Under the pieces are notes generated by a model. That model had not been told where the DNA came from and did no database searches. It was given only the letters and a program-made list of their open reading frames with translations. Positions 8,431 to 17,727 of a DNA stretch of 64,000 bases are shown piece after piece (the first letter of the stretch is position 1; every line of letters begins with the position of its first letter). Source of the DNA: Saccharicrinis sp050589685 (GTDB lineage Bacteria; Bacteroidota; Bacteroidia; Bacteroidales; Marinilabiliaceae); assembly GCF_050589685.1 (NCBI RefSeq), contig NZ_JBNGOS010000003.1, forward strand, positions 62,001 through 126,000, written 5' to 3'. The translations under genes and the position numbers were made by a program.

Positions 8431-9399
8431 ATGAAAAAAGCAAAGTACTTAGTTAAGGATTTATTTACAGCTGACCCTTCAGCTCACGTTTTTAATGATA
8501 AATTATTCATATATCCATCACATGATTTTGAGTCGGGAGTGCCAGAAAATGACAACGGGGATCATTTTAATATGCGCGACTATCATGCTTACTCTATGGA
8601 TTCGATTGATGGAGAAATCACCGACCATGGTGTGATATTGGATGTGGATGATGTACCATGGGCAAGTCGTCAAATGTGGGATTCAGATGTAGCTGAAAAA
8701 GATGGAAAATATTACCTATACTTCTCTGCCAAAAATCATAATGACATATTTAAAATTGGAGTTGCAGAAAGTGATACGCCTGAAGGTCCATTTGTTCCAC
8801 TTACCCATCCGATGCGTGGCAGCTACAGTATCGACCCATGTGTATTTAAAGATGATAATGGAGAATACTTCATTTATTTTGGTGGTATTTGGGGTGGACA
8901 GTTACAACGTTACCGTAATAACAAAACCATTGAATGTGGTACTGAACCTGCTGATGATGAGCCTGCTTTAAAACCAATAGTGGCAAAATTAAGCGATGAT
9001 ATGTTGGAATTTGCCGAAGAACCTAAGCAATTGCAAATTTTAGATAAAGATGGTAACCCTCTTTTAGCAGGAGATCATGATCGTAGGTTTTTTGAGGCTT
9101 CCTGGATGCATAAATACAATGGCAAGTATTACTTCTCTTATTCTACTGGTAACACCCATTTATTGTGTTATGCAACGAGTGATAACCCTTACGGACCATT
9201 TACCTACCAAGGTGTTATCTTAACTCCGGTTGTCGGTTGGACTACTCACCATTCTATTGCCGAATTTCAGGGTAAGTGGTATTTATTTCATCACGATTGT
9301 GTCCCTTCCGGAGGTAAAACTTGGCTTCGAAGTATGAAAGTGGTTGAATTGGAATATAACGCGGACGGAACTATTAAAACGATAGAAGGTGGAGAATAG
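8431..9399 (+). CDS. GH43 beta-xylosidase/alpha-L-arabinofuranosidase without signal peptide
   Basis: A 322-residue five-bladed beta-propeller enzyme with no signal peptide, so probably cytoplasmic. The catalytic triad of the family is visible: base Asp15 in TADPSAH, pKa-modulating Asp135 in SIDPCVF and acid Glu222 in RRFFEASW. The compact length without a C-terminal sandwich domain resembles the GH43 subfamily 1 type found in Bacteroidota xylan loci. It would hydrolyse imported xylobiose or arabinosylated xylo-oligosaccharides to free sugars, consistent with the symporter encoded upstream. Xylosidase versus arabinofuranosidase specificity cannot be read with confidence. Its 3' end overlaps the next gene by 11 bases. 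Confidence 0.88.
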   Translation: MKKAKYLVKDLFTADPSAHVFNDKLFIYPSHDFESGVPENDNGDHFNMRDYHAYSMDSIDGEITDHGVILDVDDVPWASRQMWDSDVAEKDGKYYLYFSAKNHNDIFKIGVAESDTPEGPFVPLTHPMRGSYSIDPCVFKDDNGEYFIYFGGIWGGQLQRYRNNKTIECGTEPADDEPALKPIVAKLSDDMLEFAEEPKQLQILDKDGNPLLAGDHDRRFFEASWMHKYNGKYYFSYSTGNTHLLCYATSDNPYGPFTYQGVILTPVVGWTTHHSIAEFQGKWYLFHHDCVPSGGKTWLRSMKVVELEYNADGTIKTIEGGE

Positions 9400-11065
9400 C
9401 AAAAGAACTTTAATTCAATGCATATTCCTTACCTGGATTGTATTCAGTATTGTGGCCTGTGGAAATTCAGAAAAGAATCCTGAAGCAGTAATTTACAACC
9501 CGGTATTGCCCGGATTTTATCCCGACCCTAGCATTTGTAGGGTCGGTGATGATTATTATATGGTAAATTCTACTTTTAGTTATTTTCCGGGTGTTCCGAT
9601 TTTTCACAGTCGTGATCTGACCAATTGGAAACAAATCGGACATGTTCTTAACCGTCCCTCCCAAATTGATTTGGATGGATTAGGTGTCTCAAGAGGAATA
9701 TTTGCTCCAACAATTAGGTATAATAAAGGAACGTTCTTTCTGATTACTACCTTAGTTGGGAAAAATGGGAATTTTTTTGTGACGGCACAGGATCCCTCAG
9801 GCCCCTGGTCTGATCCCGTATGGCTTCCTGAAGTTGATGGAATAGATCCTTCTATTTTCTTTGATGATAACGATAGCTGTTACATTGTTAATAATGGTCC
9901 GGCTCCTAATAATGAACCTTTATATGAAGGTCATCGAGCTATATGGATTCAACAGTTTGATTTGAATGCGAATAAACTTGTTGGAGAACGAAAAATTATC
10001 GTTGATGGAGGATCTGATATTAGTCAACAACCAATATGGATTGAAGGTCCTCATATTTATAAAAAAGAGGGTAGCTATTTTCTGTGTGCCGCAGAGGGGG
10101 GTACAGCTGAAAATCATTCGCAGGTTGTATTTAAAAGTAAATCCGTTTGGGGTCCTTGGCAGGCATTTTCAGGTAATCCCATTTTAACACAAAGCAAACT
10201 TCCGGTTGATCGTCCCCATCCAATAACTTGTACAGGACATGCAGACCTGGTAAAACTGCCGAATGGTAATTGGTGGGCTGTTTTTCTTGGTTGTCAGCCT
10301 TATGCTCCAACGGTTGAAAATCATTTTAATACCGGCCGCGAAACATTCATGGCACCGGTTGACTGGTCACAAGGCTGGCCAATAATTGGCGAAAAAGATG
10401 AAGCATTGAAACGTGTTTATCCTAGGCCTATGTTGAATGAATACGCACCTGAAGGTTATAAACCTTTGAACGGTTCATTTACGGTTCGGGATAACTTTGA
10501 AAAGGATTTCCTTTCGTTAACTTGGAGTTTTTTGCGCGTTCCTACGGATAATTGGTATGAGTTAAAAAACGGAAAGTTAGTTATTAAATGTCGTCCGGTG
10601 CCATTAACCGGGTCTGGGAACCCTTCTTTCATCGGACGCCGACAGCAACATTCTTTGTGCTCATCAACGGTTAGTTTGAATTTTCAAGCGGTTAACCAAG
10701 AAGAAGCAGCAGGACTGACAATTTTTCAGAATGAAAATCATTTTTATGGCTTACTTATTTCTAAATCGGACGGACAACATGTTGTTCGACTCGTTAAAAG
10801 AGAAGAAGTACTGGCTGAAAAAGCAATTTCAGACGAAGATGTTGACGGCTCCATTCAATTGCGTATAACAGCGCGTTGTAATTCATATGATTTTGACTAT
10901 CGCGCGATTACAGCAGAATGGGTTTCTGTTGCTGCCAATGTGGACGGAACTTTTCTGAGCACACGTACCGCTGGAGGTTTTGTTGGTGCTTATTTTGGGA
11001 TGTTTGCATTTGGAGACTCTGGTAATCAGGCTGCTTTTGAGTGGTTTGAATATTCAGGAGAATAA
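9389..11065 (+). CDS. GH43 beta-xylosidase/arabinofuranosidase lipoprotein with C-terminal beta-sandwich
   Basis: A 558-residue lipoprotein (SIVAC, Cys24) with an N-terminal GH43 propeller (about 36-340) and a C-terminal beta-sandwich of the GH43_C2 type (about 355-555). The catalytic residues are Asp46 in PGFYPDPSI, Asp153 in GIDPSIF and Glu219 in IEGPHIY. The layout is that of GH43 subfamily 12-like enzymes that remove arabinose or xylose from xylo-oligosaccharides. The only plausible start before the signal peptide is GTG at 9389, inside the end of the previous GH43 gene, so the two are translationally coupled. A periplasmic or surface location would complement the signal-less GH43 upstream. 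Exact specificity is open. Confidence 0.88.
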   Translation: MENSKRTLIQCIFLTWIVFSIVACGNSEKNPEAVIYNPVLPGFYPDPSICRVGDDYYMVNSTFSYFPGVPIFHSRDLTNWKQIGHVLNRPSQIDLDGLGVSRGIFAPTIRYNKGTFFLITTLVGKNGNFFVTAQDPSGPWSDPVWLPEVDGIDPSIFFDDNDSCYIVNNGPAPNNEPLYEGHRAIWIQQFDLNANKLVGERKIIVDGGSDISQQPIWIEGPHIYKKEGSYFLCAAEGGTAENHSQVVFKSKSVWGPWQAFSGNPILTQSKLPVDRPHPITCTGHADLVKLPNGNWWAVFLGCQPYAPTVENHFNTGRETFMAPVDWSQGWPIIGEKDEALKRVYPRPMLNEYAPEGYKPLNGSFTVRDNFEKDFLSLTWSFLRVPTDNWYELKNGKLVIKCRPVPLTGSGNPSFIGRRQQHSLCSSTVSLNFQAVNQEEAAGLTIFQNENHFYGLLISKSDGQHVVRLVKREEVLAEKAISDEDVDGSIQLRITARCNSYDFDYRAITAEWVSVAANVDGTFLSTRTAGGFVGAYFGMFAFGDSGNQAAFEWFEYSGE

Positions 11066-11262
11066 ATACAATCATCGTCTGCTGTGTGCAAGGGAAGGTT
11101 GATTTATATATTGCGTAGGCACAGCTAGTCTGTAATGAAAATTAAATAGCATAAGTGGAAGTTTTAATGGAATAACAAAAAGGTAATTCTTACTTGGGAA
11201 ATTTTGTTTGCCATTAGGCTTTCGCTTGTTGTATTAGAGTTTGAAAAAATAAATTATAAACC

Positions 11263-12555
11263 ATGCGTTATTTTATACTGATTAGCTTTATTTGGGCTGT
11301 TACCTTTCTTCCACCCTACAAATTATTCGCTCAAAAATATACGATCTCTACACAAAAAGATCGTTTGCATCAATATGCTGGTCAGTGGGTGAGTACCATA
11401 CATCCTAATACCGATTCTATCGCATCCAATCCGCAACTTAAGATGATCAACACATCTAATACAAATCATCATTCTTTAAATGTAGAGGTGTTACGATTAA
11501 TTGGAGAAGATTACCATCCCATTCTACATGAACTAATCGGTTTTGATCGTATTAGCCAAGATATATTTGCAGCAGGACATAATGATATAGGAGATTTTTT
11601 TACTGGTAAAGGTCAGTTTACATCTGAGAATAGATGGATGATGCAAGATGCTGATTTAAACGGTAAACCTACCATGAAGGTTATATTCAATTTCCAGAGT
11701 TTTACTGATGTTATCGTTGAGGGTCTTGATACAGAAAATAACAGCCTTTGGAAAACAAGATACATCAAGCAGAATCCGAAAAACAATCACATTGGCATTC
11801 AGTTGGTATCGGTTCATGACGAAATGCAGAAAGATGCTATAGGAACATTGAAACAGTTGGGTAGGATGGGATATGATTTTGTGGAAACCTTTGTCTATAA
11901 TAATGGAGCTTTTTATGGTATGCAAGCACAGTATTTTAAATCTATAGTCGAACAAGCAGGTATGCAATTTAAAGGTTCCATGACTTTCTATAATCTTCCG
12001 GACGAGAAGAATTGGAGCGAAGCAATGGAGTGGTGGAGCACATGTATTAGTGATCATAAAAAGGCGGGCGTTTCTTACCTTTCAACATCAAACAATCAAA
12101 TAAAAAGTATAAAAACAAAAGTAGTTTTACAAAGATATTGCGATTATTATAATGCGGTAGGAAAATTATGCAAGGAAAGTGGGTTGCTATTTGTTTATCA
12201 CAACCATGCAGATGAATTCAAAGAAATTGATGGGATAAAAGTGTATGATTATTTTCTAGAAAATACGAACCCTGAATTTGTACATTTTCAAGCAGATTTA
12301 TATTGGATGCACGCAGGGGGAGCTGATATAGAAGGTTATTTCACTAAGTACCCAGATCGTTTTATTAGTTGGCATATGAAAGATTATAAGGAGCTCGGAG
12401 AAAGTGGTAAAATTGGCTTTAAAACGATACTTAAAAATGCTGATACTTCCAACCTCAAATATTTAGTTGCCGAAGTTGAGGATTATAGTTTTCCACCATT
12501 GTACAGTGCTGCATTAGCATGGGAATATATTCACTTTGAAATGTTACAACCATGA
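11263..12555 (+). CDS. Secreted sugar phosphate isomerase/epimerase-like protein with N-terminal beta-barrel domain
   Basis: A 430-residue protein with a cleavable signal peptide ending near KLFAQ. Residues about 25-150 form a beta-rich domain resembling lipocalin/DUF1579-like barrels. Residues about 165-425 look like a xylose isomerase-like TIM barrel (AP endonuclease 2 superfamily), with probable metal-site residues in FVYHNHADEF, HFQADLYW, SWHMKD and VAEVEDY. Such exported proteins occur in Bacteroidota with ThuA-like proteins, Gfo/Idh/MocA dehydrogenases and DUF1080 hydrolases in glycoside oxidation (3-keto sugar) pathways. Its stop overlaps the ThuA gene start in ATGA. It follows the xylan genes after a 197-base gap and may or may not share their transcript. 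The substrate is unknown. Confidence 0.7.
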   Translation: MRYFILISFIWAVTFLPPYKLFAQKYTISTQKDRLHQYAGQWVSTIHPNTDSIASNPQLKMINTSNTNHHSLNVEVLRLIGEDYHPILHELIGFDRISQDIFAAGHNDIGDFFTGKGQFTSENRWMMQDADLNGKPTMKVIFNFQSFTDVIVEGLDTENNSLWKTRYIKQNPKNNHIGIQLVSVHDEMQKDAIGTLKQLGRMGYDFVETFVYNNGAFYGMQAQYFKSIVEQAGMQFKGSMTFYNLPDEKNWSEAMEWWSTCISDHKKAGVSYLSTSNNQIKSIKTKVVLQRYCDYYNAVGKLCKESGLLFVYHNHADEFKEIDGIKVYDYFLENTNPEFVHFQADLYWMHAGGADIEGYFTKYPDRFISWHMKDYKELGESGKIGFKTILKNADTSNLKYLVAEVEDYSFPPLYSAALAWEYIHFEMLQP

Positions 12556-13298
12556 AAAATACTTTAAAATGGATAACTGTTCTAATATTTGTACATTCTT
12601 CAACTTTTATTATGTCACAAAATCAGTTCAAATTATTACTATTTACACAAGAGGATGAGTGGCATTCGGATTGTATACCTGTTGCTATAGAAACCTTTCA
12701 AAAAATGTCAATTAAACACCAGTTTCACTTCGATTGGACACTTCAGCCAGAAGAATTAGCTGAAAAGTTATATGCTTATGATGTGTTGGTATTTTTAAAT
12801 GCCAATGTAGATAGTTTTGATAGCATACAAATTCAAGCGTTAAAAAGCTTTATCAACAATGATGGTGGATTCGTTGGCATTCATGCCTGTTCTTACCGTA
12901 AGAAAAATAAGCCTTGGTTTGATGGATTGATAGGAGGAGTGTTCTCCAACCACCCAAAACTTCAAACAGCAATTGTTAAAGTCGAGGAAAAGGACTTTCC
13001 TGCAGTGATGCATCTATCCAACAAATGGCTCTGGAGCGATGAATGGTATAATTTTCGAAATCTAAAAGATGATATTCGTGTTGTATTATCTGTGGACGAG
13101 AACAGCTACAATTTTACAGCCGGATACGACAATATTTCATTAAAAGGAATGGGAGCAAACCATCCTATTTCCTGGTATCACCATTACGATGGAGGAAGGG
13201 TGTTTTACACATCATTAGGACATAAGCCTGAGGCATTTAAAAACGATTTGTTTTTAAATCATATTTTTGGCGGTATTTACTGGGCACTTGGCAAATAA
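12552..13298 (+). CDS. ThuA-like domain protein, secreted
   Basis: A 248-residue protein with an N-terminal signal peptide (cleavage near IMSQ) and one ThuA/class I glutamine amidotransferase-like alpha/beta domain. Landmarks are FKLLLFTQEDEWHSDCIP at the start, a GGFVGIHACS turn in the position of the nucleophile elbow, DEWYNF in the middle and HPISWYHHYDGGRVFYTSLGH near the end. ThuA (trehalose utilisation) proteins are linked to oxidative handling of disaccharides, but their reaction is poorly defined. The ATGA overlap with the isomerase-like gene shows the two are made together. A periplasmic role in modifying or rearranging keto-sugars is an inference from neighbours. Confidence 0.8.
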   Translation: MKNTLKWITVLIFVHSSTFIMSQNQFKLLLFTQEDEWHSDCIPVAIETFQKMSIKHQFHFDWTLQPEELAEKLYAYDVLVFLNANVDSFDSIQIQALKSFINNDGGFVGIHACSYRKKNKPWFDGLIGGVFSNHPKLQTAIVKVEEKDFPAVMHLSNKWLWSDEWYNFRNLKDDIRVVLSVDENSYNFTAGYDNISLKGMGANHPISWYHHYDGGRVFYTSLGHKPEAFKNDLFLNHIFGGIYWALGK

Positions 13299-13299
13299 A

Positions 13300-13326
13300 A
13301 AAGGGCCGGCAACCTGCCGACCCTTT
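13300..13326. terminator. Convergent terminator between ThuA-like gene and glutamine synthetase
   Basis: AGGGCCGGC, loop AACCT, then GCCGACCCT forms a nine-pair stem. On the minus strand the mismatch becomes a G-U wobble and the hairpin is followed by six T residues, so it best serves glutamine synthetase; it may also stop the + transcript. Confidence 0.8.
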
Positions 13327-13347
13327 CATATATATCGCTTATACAAC

Positions 13348-15537
13348 TTACACGTTGAATAATAACTCGCGGTATTTAGGCAATGGCCAGATTTCATCGT
13401 CAACGATCAACTCTAATTTGTCGATATGGTAACGGATGTCATCAAGGTAAGGACGAACTTTTTGATCGTAAGCATGTGCTTTATCAATTCCATCCTCCAT
13501 AACATTACACTCCTTACGAGCCTCAATCATTTCTTTTCTCTTAGCTTTAATAGCAGAAGTATGTTGAGAAATTTCTTTAATTAAATCCAAACGTGTTCCT
13601 GCTAATGTCGTAAATTCTTCTTCTGTGAATAAGTCTTTCAACCCTTGAACATTTTGAATCAACTTAGTCTGGTAATTAACAGCTGTTGGCACAATGTGGT
13701 TGATGGCTATATCAGCAAGTACGCGAGATTCGATCTGAATCTTGTACACAAACTTTTCCAATTCTACCTCTACACGAGCTTCCAACTCTTTTTCACTCAT
13801 GATACCACCGTCAACCAATACTTTTTTAGCAGGAGCTTCTAAGTATTTGCTTAATGACTCAGGTACACTGGTGATGTTGGTTAAACCGCGTTTTGCCGCT
13901 TCTGTTTTCCATTCATCAGAATAACCATCACCGTTAAAACGGATAGGTTCACACTCAATAATGATTTTCTTTAGCACCTGGAAGATCGCTTCGTCTTTCT
14001 TAACACCGGTATCAATTAAACCGTCCACTTCCACTTTAAACTCCCTTAACTGAGTAGCTACTGCTGCACTTAATACCGTAGTAGACACAGCTGCATTGGC
14101 AGAAGAACCTACAGCACGGAACTCGAAACGGTTTCCGGTAAATGCGAACGGAGAAGTACGGTTACGGTCAGTGTTATCCAAAATAATCTCAGGAATACGA
14201 CCAATACCCAACTTAAGAGCCGTCTTTTCATCCGGTGTCATTTTATGATCCGGTACCTCAGCAACAATTTTATCTAACATAGCGGAAACCTCAGTTCCCA
14301 AGAACGCAGAGATAATTGCCGGCGGAGCTTCGTTAGCACCTAAACGGTGGCTGTTAGAAGCAGTTAGGATAGATGCACGTAATAAATCCTGGTTTTTGTA
14401 TACAGCCATTAAAGTGTTCACCACAAAAGTTAAGAACTGTAGGTTACCTTTAGGATTTTTACCCGGAGCATACAATACAACACCTGTATCTGTACCTAAC
14501 GACCAGTTATTGTGCTTACCTGAACCGTTGATTCCGGCAAATGGTTTTTCGTGGAACAACACGCGGAATTTATGACGACGTGAAATACGCTTCATCAAAT
14601 CCATCATTATCTGGTTGTGGTCATTTCCTAAGTTAGCCTCTTCATAAATAGGAGCAACCTCAAACTGAGAAGGAGCCACCTCGTTATGACGGGTTTTAAT
14701 AGGCATACCTAATTTATGTGCCTCACACTCAAGATCAACCATAAAGCTACCAACACGCTCAGGAATAGAACCAAAGTAGTGGTCATCTAACTGCTGATCT
14801 TTTGAAGAAGAGTGCCCCATTAATGTACGACCAGTCAATGCCAGGTCAGGACGTGCTTGATAAAGCGCCTCATCAATTAAGAAATACTCTTGCTCCCAAC
14901 CCATGTTGGTATGTACTTTGGTAACATTTTTATCGAAATACTGACATACAGCTGTAGCCGCCTCGTCAACTGCAGCTAACGATTTCAACAAAGGCGTTTT
15001 ATAATCTAAAGCCTCTCCTGTATATGAAATAAATACGGTTGGAATACAAAGTGTAGTTCCTACAATAAAAGCCGGAGAAGAAGTATCCCAGGCGGTATAA
15101 CCACGTGCTTCAAAAGTTTGGCGAATACCTCCCGATGGGAAAGAAGAAGCGTCAGGTTCCTGTTGCGCTAATAATTTACCCGAAAAGTTTTCGATAATGC
15201 TACCATCGTCTCCATAGTCGATAAAACCATCATGCTTTTCAGCAGTTCCATCCGTCAATGGTTGAAACCAGTGCGTGTAGTGAGTTGCACCTTTTTCGAT
15301 GGCCCAGGCTTTCATTCCTGATGCAATACCGTCAGCCATTTTTCGGTCGATTGTACCACCTTTTACGTTTGCAGCTTGCACGGCAGCGAAAGAATCCTTT
15401 GAAAGATACTTTCTCATTGACTCGTTATTAAAAACTTGTTCGCCGTAATAATCAGTTACCTTATTTGATGGTAACGTTACTTCTTTCGGTGCTCTGGAAA
15501 GCAACTCGTTTAATGCTTGAAATCTTAATGTTGCCAT
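13348..15537 (-). CDS. glnN: Glutamine synthetase type III
   Basis: A 729-residue GSIII enzyme, much longer than GSI (about 450-470) and typical of Bacteroidota and cyanobacteria. It makes glutamine from glutamate, ammonia and ATP in the cytoplasm. Visible features are the N-terminal GSIII segment beginning MATLRFQALNELLSRAPKEV, the MGWEQEYFLID motif, FEVAPIYEEANLGNDHNQ, the NGSGKHNNWSLGTDTG active-site region and NRTSPFAFTGNRFEFRAVGSSAN. It stands alone without glutamate synthase or a P-II gene next to it and ends at a strong terminator. A TATTTTTG box at 15578-15585 suggests its promoter. The start ATG at 15537 fits the family N terminus. Confidence 0.97.
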   Translation of the reverse strand: MATLRFQALNELLSRAPKEVTLPSNKVTDYYGEQVFNNESMRKYLSKDSFAAVQAANVKGGTIDRKMADGIASGMKAWAIEKGATHYTHWFQPLTDGTAEKHDGFIDYGDDGSIIENFSGKLLAQQEPDASSFPSGGIRQTFEARGYTAWDTSSPAFIVGTTLCIPTVFISYTGEALDYKTPLLKSLAAVDEAATAVCQYFDKNVTKVHTNMGWEQEYFLIDEALYQARPDLALTGRTLMGHSSSKDQQLDDHYFGSIPERVGSFMVDLECEAHKLGMPIKTRHNEVAPSQFEVAPIYEEANLGNDHNQIMMDLMKRISRRHKFRVLFHEKPFAGINGSGKHNNWSLGTDTGVVLYAPGKNPKGNLQFLTFVVNTLMAVYKNQDLLRASILTASNSHRLGANEAPPAIISAFLGTEVSAMLDKIVAEVPDHKMTPDEKTALKLGIGRIPEIILDNTDRNRTSPFAFTGNRFEFRAVGSSANAAVSTTVLSAAVATQLREFKVEVDGLIDTGVKKDEAIFQVLKKIIIECEPIRFNGDGYSDEWKTEAAKRGLTNITSVPESLSKYLEAPAKKVLVDGGIMSEKELEARVEVELEKFVYKIQIESRVLADIAINHIVPTAVNYQTKLIQNVQGLKDLFTEEEFTTLAGTRLDLIKEISQHTSAIKAKRKEMIEARKECNVMEDGIDKAHAYDQKVRPYLDDIRYHIDKLELIVDDEIWPLPKYRELLFNV

Positions 15538-15577
15538 AATTGTATTAAAAATTAAATTTTTCTTCGAGTTAGCGTAG

Positions 15578-15585
15578 CAAAAATA
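15578..15585 (-). promoter_or_regulatory. Candidate -7 promoter box for glutamine synthetase
   Basis: The minus strand reads TATTTTTG, a match to the Bacteroidota -7 consensus TAnnTTTG, 41 bases before the start codon. No clear TTTG lies at the -33 position, so the call is tentative. Confidence 0.4.
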
Positions 15586-16239
15586 TATAATTCTAAATTA
15601 AAACCTCTAATAAACATGATTTTTTTCACTAATATTTACTTTTACGAAACAAATACCCTATTTTCTATCCATCCACAGCAATATTTTTCTAAATACAGGT
15701 GCCATTTTTTATTTTATCCTCAATCTTAAACTTAATCCCGAACAGTCCAAAAACAAATCGAAAGTAAATACCCCAGATTGCTATCAATTTAAAAGTGAAG
15801 AAAAGTGATTGTAAAATCAATATCCTAAAAAAATAAAAAAACTTTTGCATACACAGGCAAAAGTCCGATTCAAAGGGTAGAATAATCTTCTTTTTATCTA
15901 CAAAAAAGCCAATCTAATTATTTTATCTTACAAGCAAATAAAAAGAATCCTTCTAAAAAATTAAAAGCATAAATGAGATTTCTTCAAGATTTAAACACTC
16001 TCTCGATTGGAACTAATCCTAATTATTCACGAACAAATACCCCTTTCGATAGCGATTAAGAGCCTCATCCAATATTAGTCTTCTAAATTGGGACTTCTCT
16101 ATTTACCGGTTAATCCTCCTGAACATTCATTTCATGAAACATCATGTATTATACGTACTAAGGGATTAAATTTTCTAATTCACCCATTCCCCATCAACAA
16201 GGCACTTCTTCCTTGTTTTCAATATGGAGAGAAAAAAAA
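15586..16239. other. Long AT-rich intergenic region with no supported gene
   Basis: About 650 bases between glutamine synthetase and the terminator of the M20 peptidase gene. No reading frame here has family resemblance. The one notable element is the hairpin at 15841-15864, listed separately. A similar short word, ACGAAACAAATACCC near 15644 and ACGAACAAATACCCC near 16029, occurs twice; its meaning is unclear. Confidence 0.5.
15841..15864 (-). terminator. Orphan minus-strand terminator-like hairpin
   Basis: ACTTTTGC and GCAAAAGT form a perfect eight-pair stem around an eight-base loop. Read on the minus strand it is followed by seven T residues, the form of an intrinsic terminator, yet no gene is recognised upstream of it on that strand before the M20 terminator at 16240. 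Confidence 0.5.
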
Positions 16240-16260
16240 TGCCGACAAAACTTGTCGGCA
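16240..16260 (-). terminator. Intrinsic terminator of the M20 dipeptidase gene
   Basis: A perfect nine-pair stem, TGCCGACAA against TTGTCGGCA with a three-base loop, lies 25 bases after the stop codon and is followed on the minus strand by eight T residues. Confidence 0.88.
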
Positions 16261-16285
16261 CCTCAAATAATACATACAATATACT

Positions 16286-17656
16286 TTACTTCCTTAATGC
16301 TGCATAATATTCGTAGAAATATGGAATGGCCTCAATCCCTGTAAAGAACTGCTCCAACGGATAATTTTCGTTAGGCGAATGAATGGCATCCGATTCCAAG
16401 CCAAAGCCCATTAAGATGGATTTAACACCCAGGATGTCTTCAAACGTAGATATTATAGGAATTGAGCCGCCACTTCGCACAGGCACCGGCTTGCGACTAA
16501 ATACTTTTTCATATGCTTGCTCGGCAGCCTGGTATTCCGGCATATCGATCGGACAAACATAACCCTGACCACCATGTAAGCTTTTCACCTCCACTTTAAC
16601 ACTTTCCGGGGCAATGGATTCAAAGTGGTTTTTAAATAGCTCCGCTATTTTATGATGATCCTGGTTAGGAACCAGCCTGGTAGAAATCTTTGCATATGCC
16701 TTGGATGGCAATACGGTTTTAGCTCCTTCGCCCGTATATCCACCCCAAATGCCACATACATCAAAAGAAGGACGAATACCGGTTCGCTCATTGGTTGAGT
16801 AACCTTTTTCCCCACTTAACTCTTTTACGCCCACAGCTCCCTTATAATTTTCTTCATCAAAGGGTGCTTGCGCCATCTTTTTGCGTTCTTCGGGCGTAAC
16901 CTCAATCACATCATCATAAAATCCTGGTATGGTAATTTTACCTTCCTCATCCGTCATTTGCGCGATCAATTTAGCGAGCACGTTAATTGGGTTGGCGACG
17001 GCACCGCCAAATAATCCCGAATGTAAGTCGCGATTCGGTCCGGTCACCTCTACCTCCCAATAGGCCAAACCCCTAAGTCCGGTAGTAATGGAAGGAATAC
17101 CTGGTGAAATCATAGAAGTATCGGAAACCAGAATCACATCGGCCTTGAGCATCTCTTTGTGCTCCATGCAAAATTTAGGCAGGTTAACAGACCCGACTTC
17201 CTCTTCCCCTTCAATCAGGAATTTAACATTACAAGGTAATTGGTTGGTCTTTACCATATACTCGAATGCTTTGGCATGCATAAAGCTCTGTCCCTTATCA
17301 TCGTCGGCACCTCGAGCGTATATATTTCCGTCTTTTACGGTAGGCTCAAACGGATCGGTATCCCATAGTTCTATGGGATCTACTGGCATCACATCCATAT
17401 GTGCATACACCATTATCGTTGGCAATTTCGGATCAATGAGCTTCTCTCCGTAGGTAATTGGATTGCCTTCCGTCTCGAAAATTTCAGCCTTATCGGCACC
17501 GGCATCCAGTAGTATTTTCTTCCACAATTCTGCCGCCCTGTACATATCCGGTTTGTGCGACTCTATACTACTAATTGATGGGATTCGAAGCAATTCGAAC
17601 AATTCTGCAAGAAAACGATTTTTGTTTTCGCTTATATAAGTTTTTAATCCTTCCAT
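16286..17656 (-). CDS. M20 family metallodipeptidase
   Basis: A 456-residue cytoplasmic zinc peptidase of the CNDP/dipeptidase branch of family M20. Metal and catalytic residues are visible in YAHMDVMPVD (His-x-Asp), GADDDKGQ (bridging Asp), EGEEEVGS (catalytic Glu and metal-binding Glu), VSDTSM and, near the C terminus, SDAIHSPNENY with the last His ligand. The dimerisation domain with LRGLAYWEVEVTGPNRDLHSGLFGG is intact. It would hydrolyse dipeptides, probably during peptide use. It has its own terminator downstream, and the next gene on the same strand ends 71 bases upstream, so co-transcription is possible but not required. Peptide specificity cannot be read from sequence. Confidence 0.93.
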   Translation of the reverse strand: MEGLKTYISENKNRFLAELFELLRIPSISSIESHKPDMYRAAELWKKILLDAGADKAEIFETEGNPITYGEKLIDPKLPTIMVYAHMDVMPVDPIELWDTDPFEPTVKDGNIYARGADDDKGQSFMHAKAFEYMVKTNQLPCNVKFLIEGEEEVGSVNLPKFCMEHKEMLKADVILVSDTSMISPGIPSITTGLRGLAYWEVEVTGPNRDLHSGLFGGAVANPINVLAKLIAQMTDEEGKITIPGFYDDVIEVTPEERKKMAQAPFDEENYKGAVGVKELSGEKGYSTNERTGIRPSFDVCGIWGGYTGEGAKTVLPSKAYAKISTRLVPNQDHHKIAELFKNHFESIAPESVKVEVKSLHGGQGYVCPIDMPEYQAAEQAYEKVFSRKPVPVRSGGSIPIISTFEDILGVKSILMGFGLESDAIHSPNENYPLEQFFTGIEAIPYFYEYYAALRK

Positions 17657-17727
17657 ATTATAAATTAATTAAAAAAACGATACAAGGTACAAAAGTATCG
17701 TGGTATATATTATGAATTATATCATTA

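Noticed and set aside
16088..16270. A 60-codon frame on the + strand upstream of the M20 peptidase end
   Set aside because: It runs through the minus-strand terminator stem at 16240-16260, has no family resemblance and no promoter.
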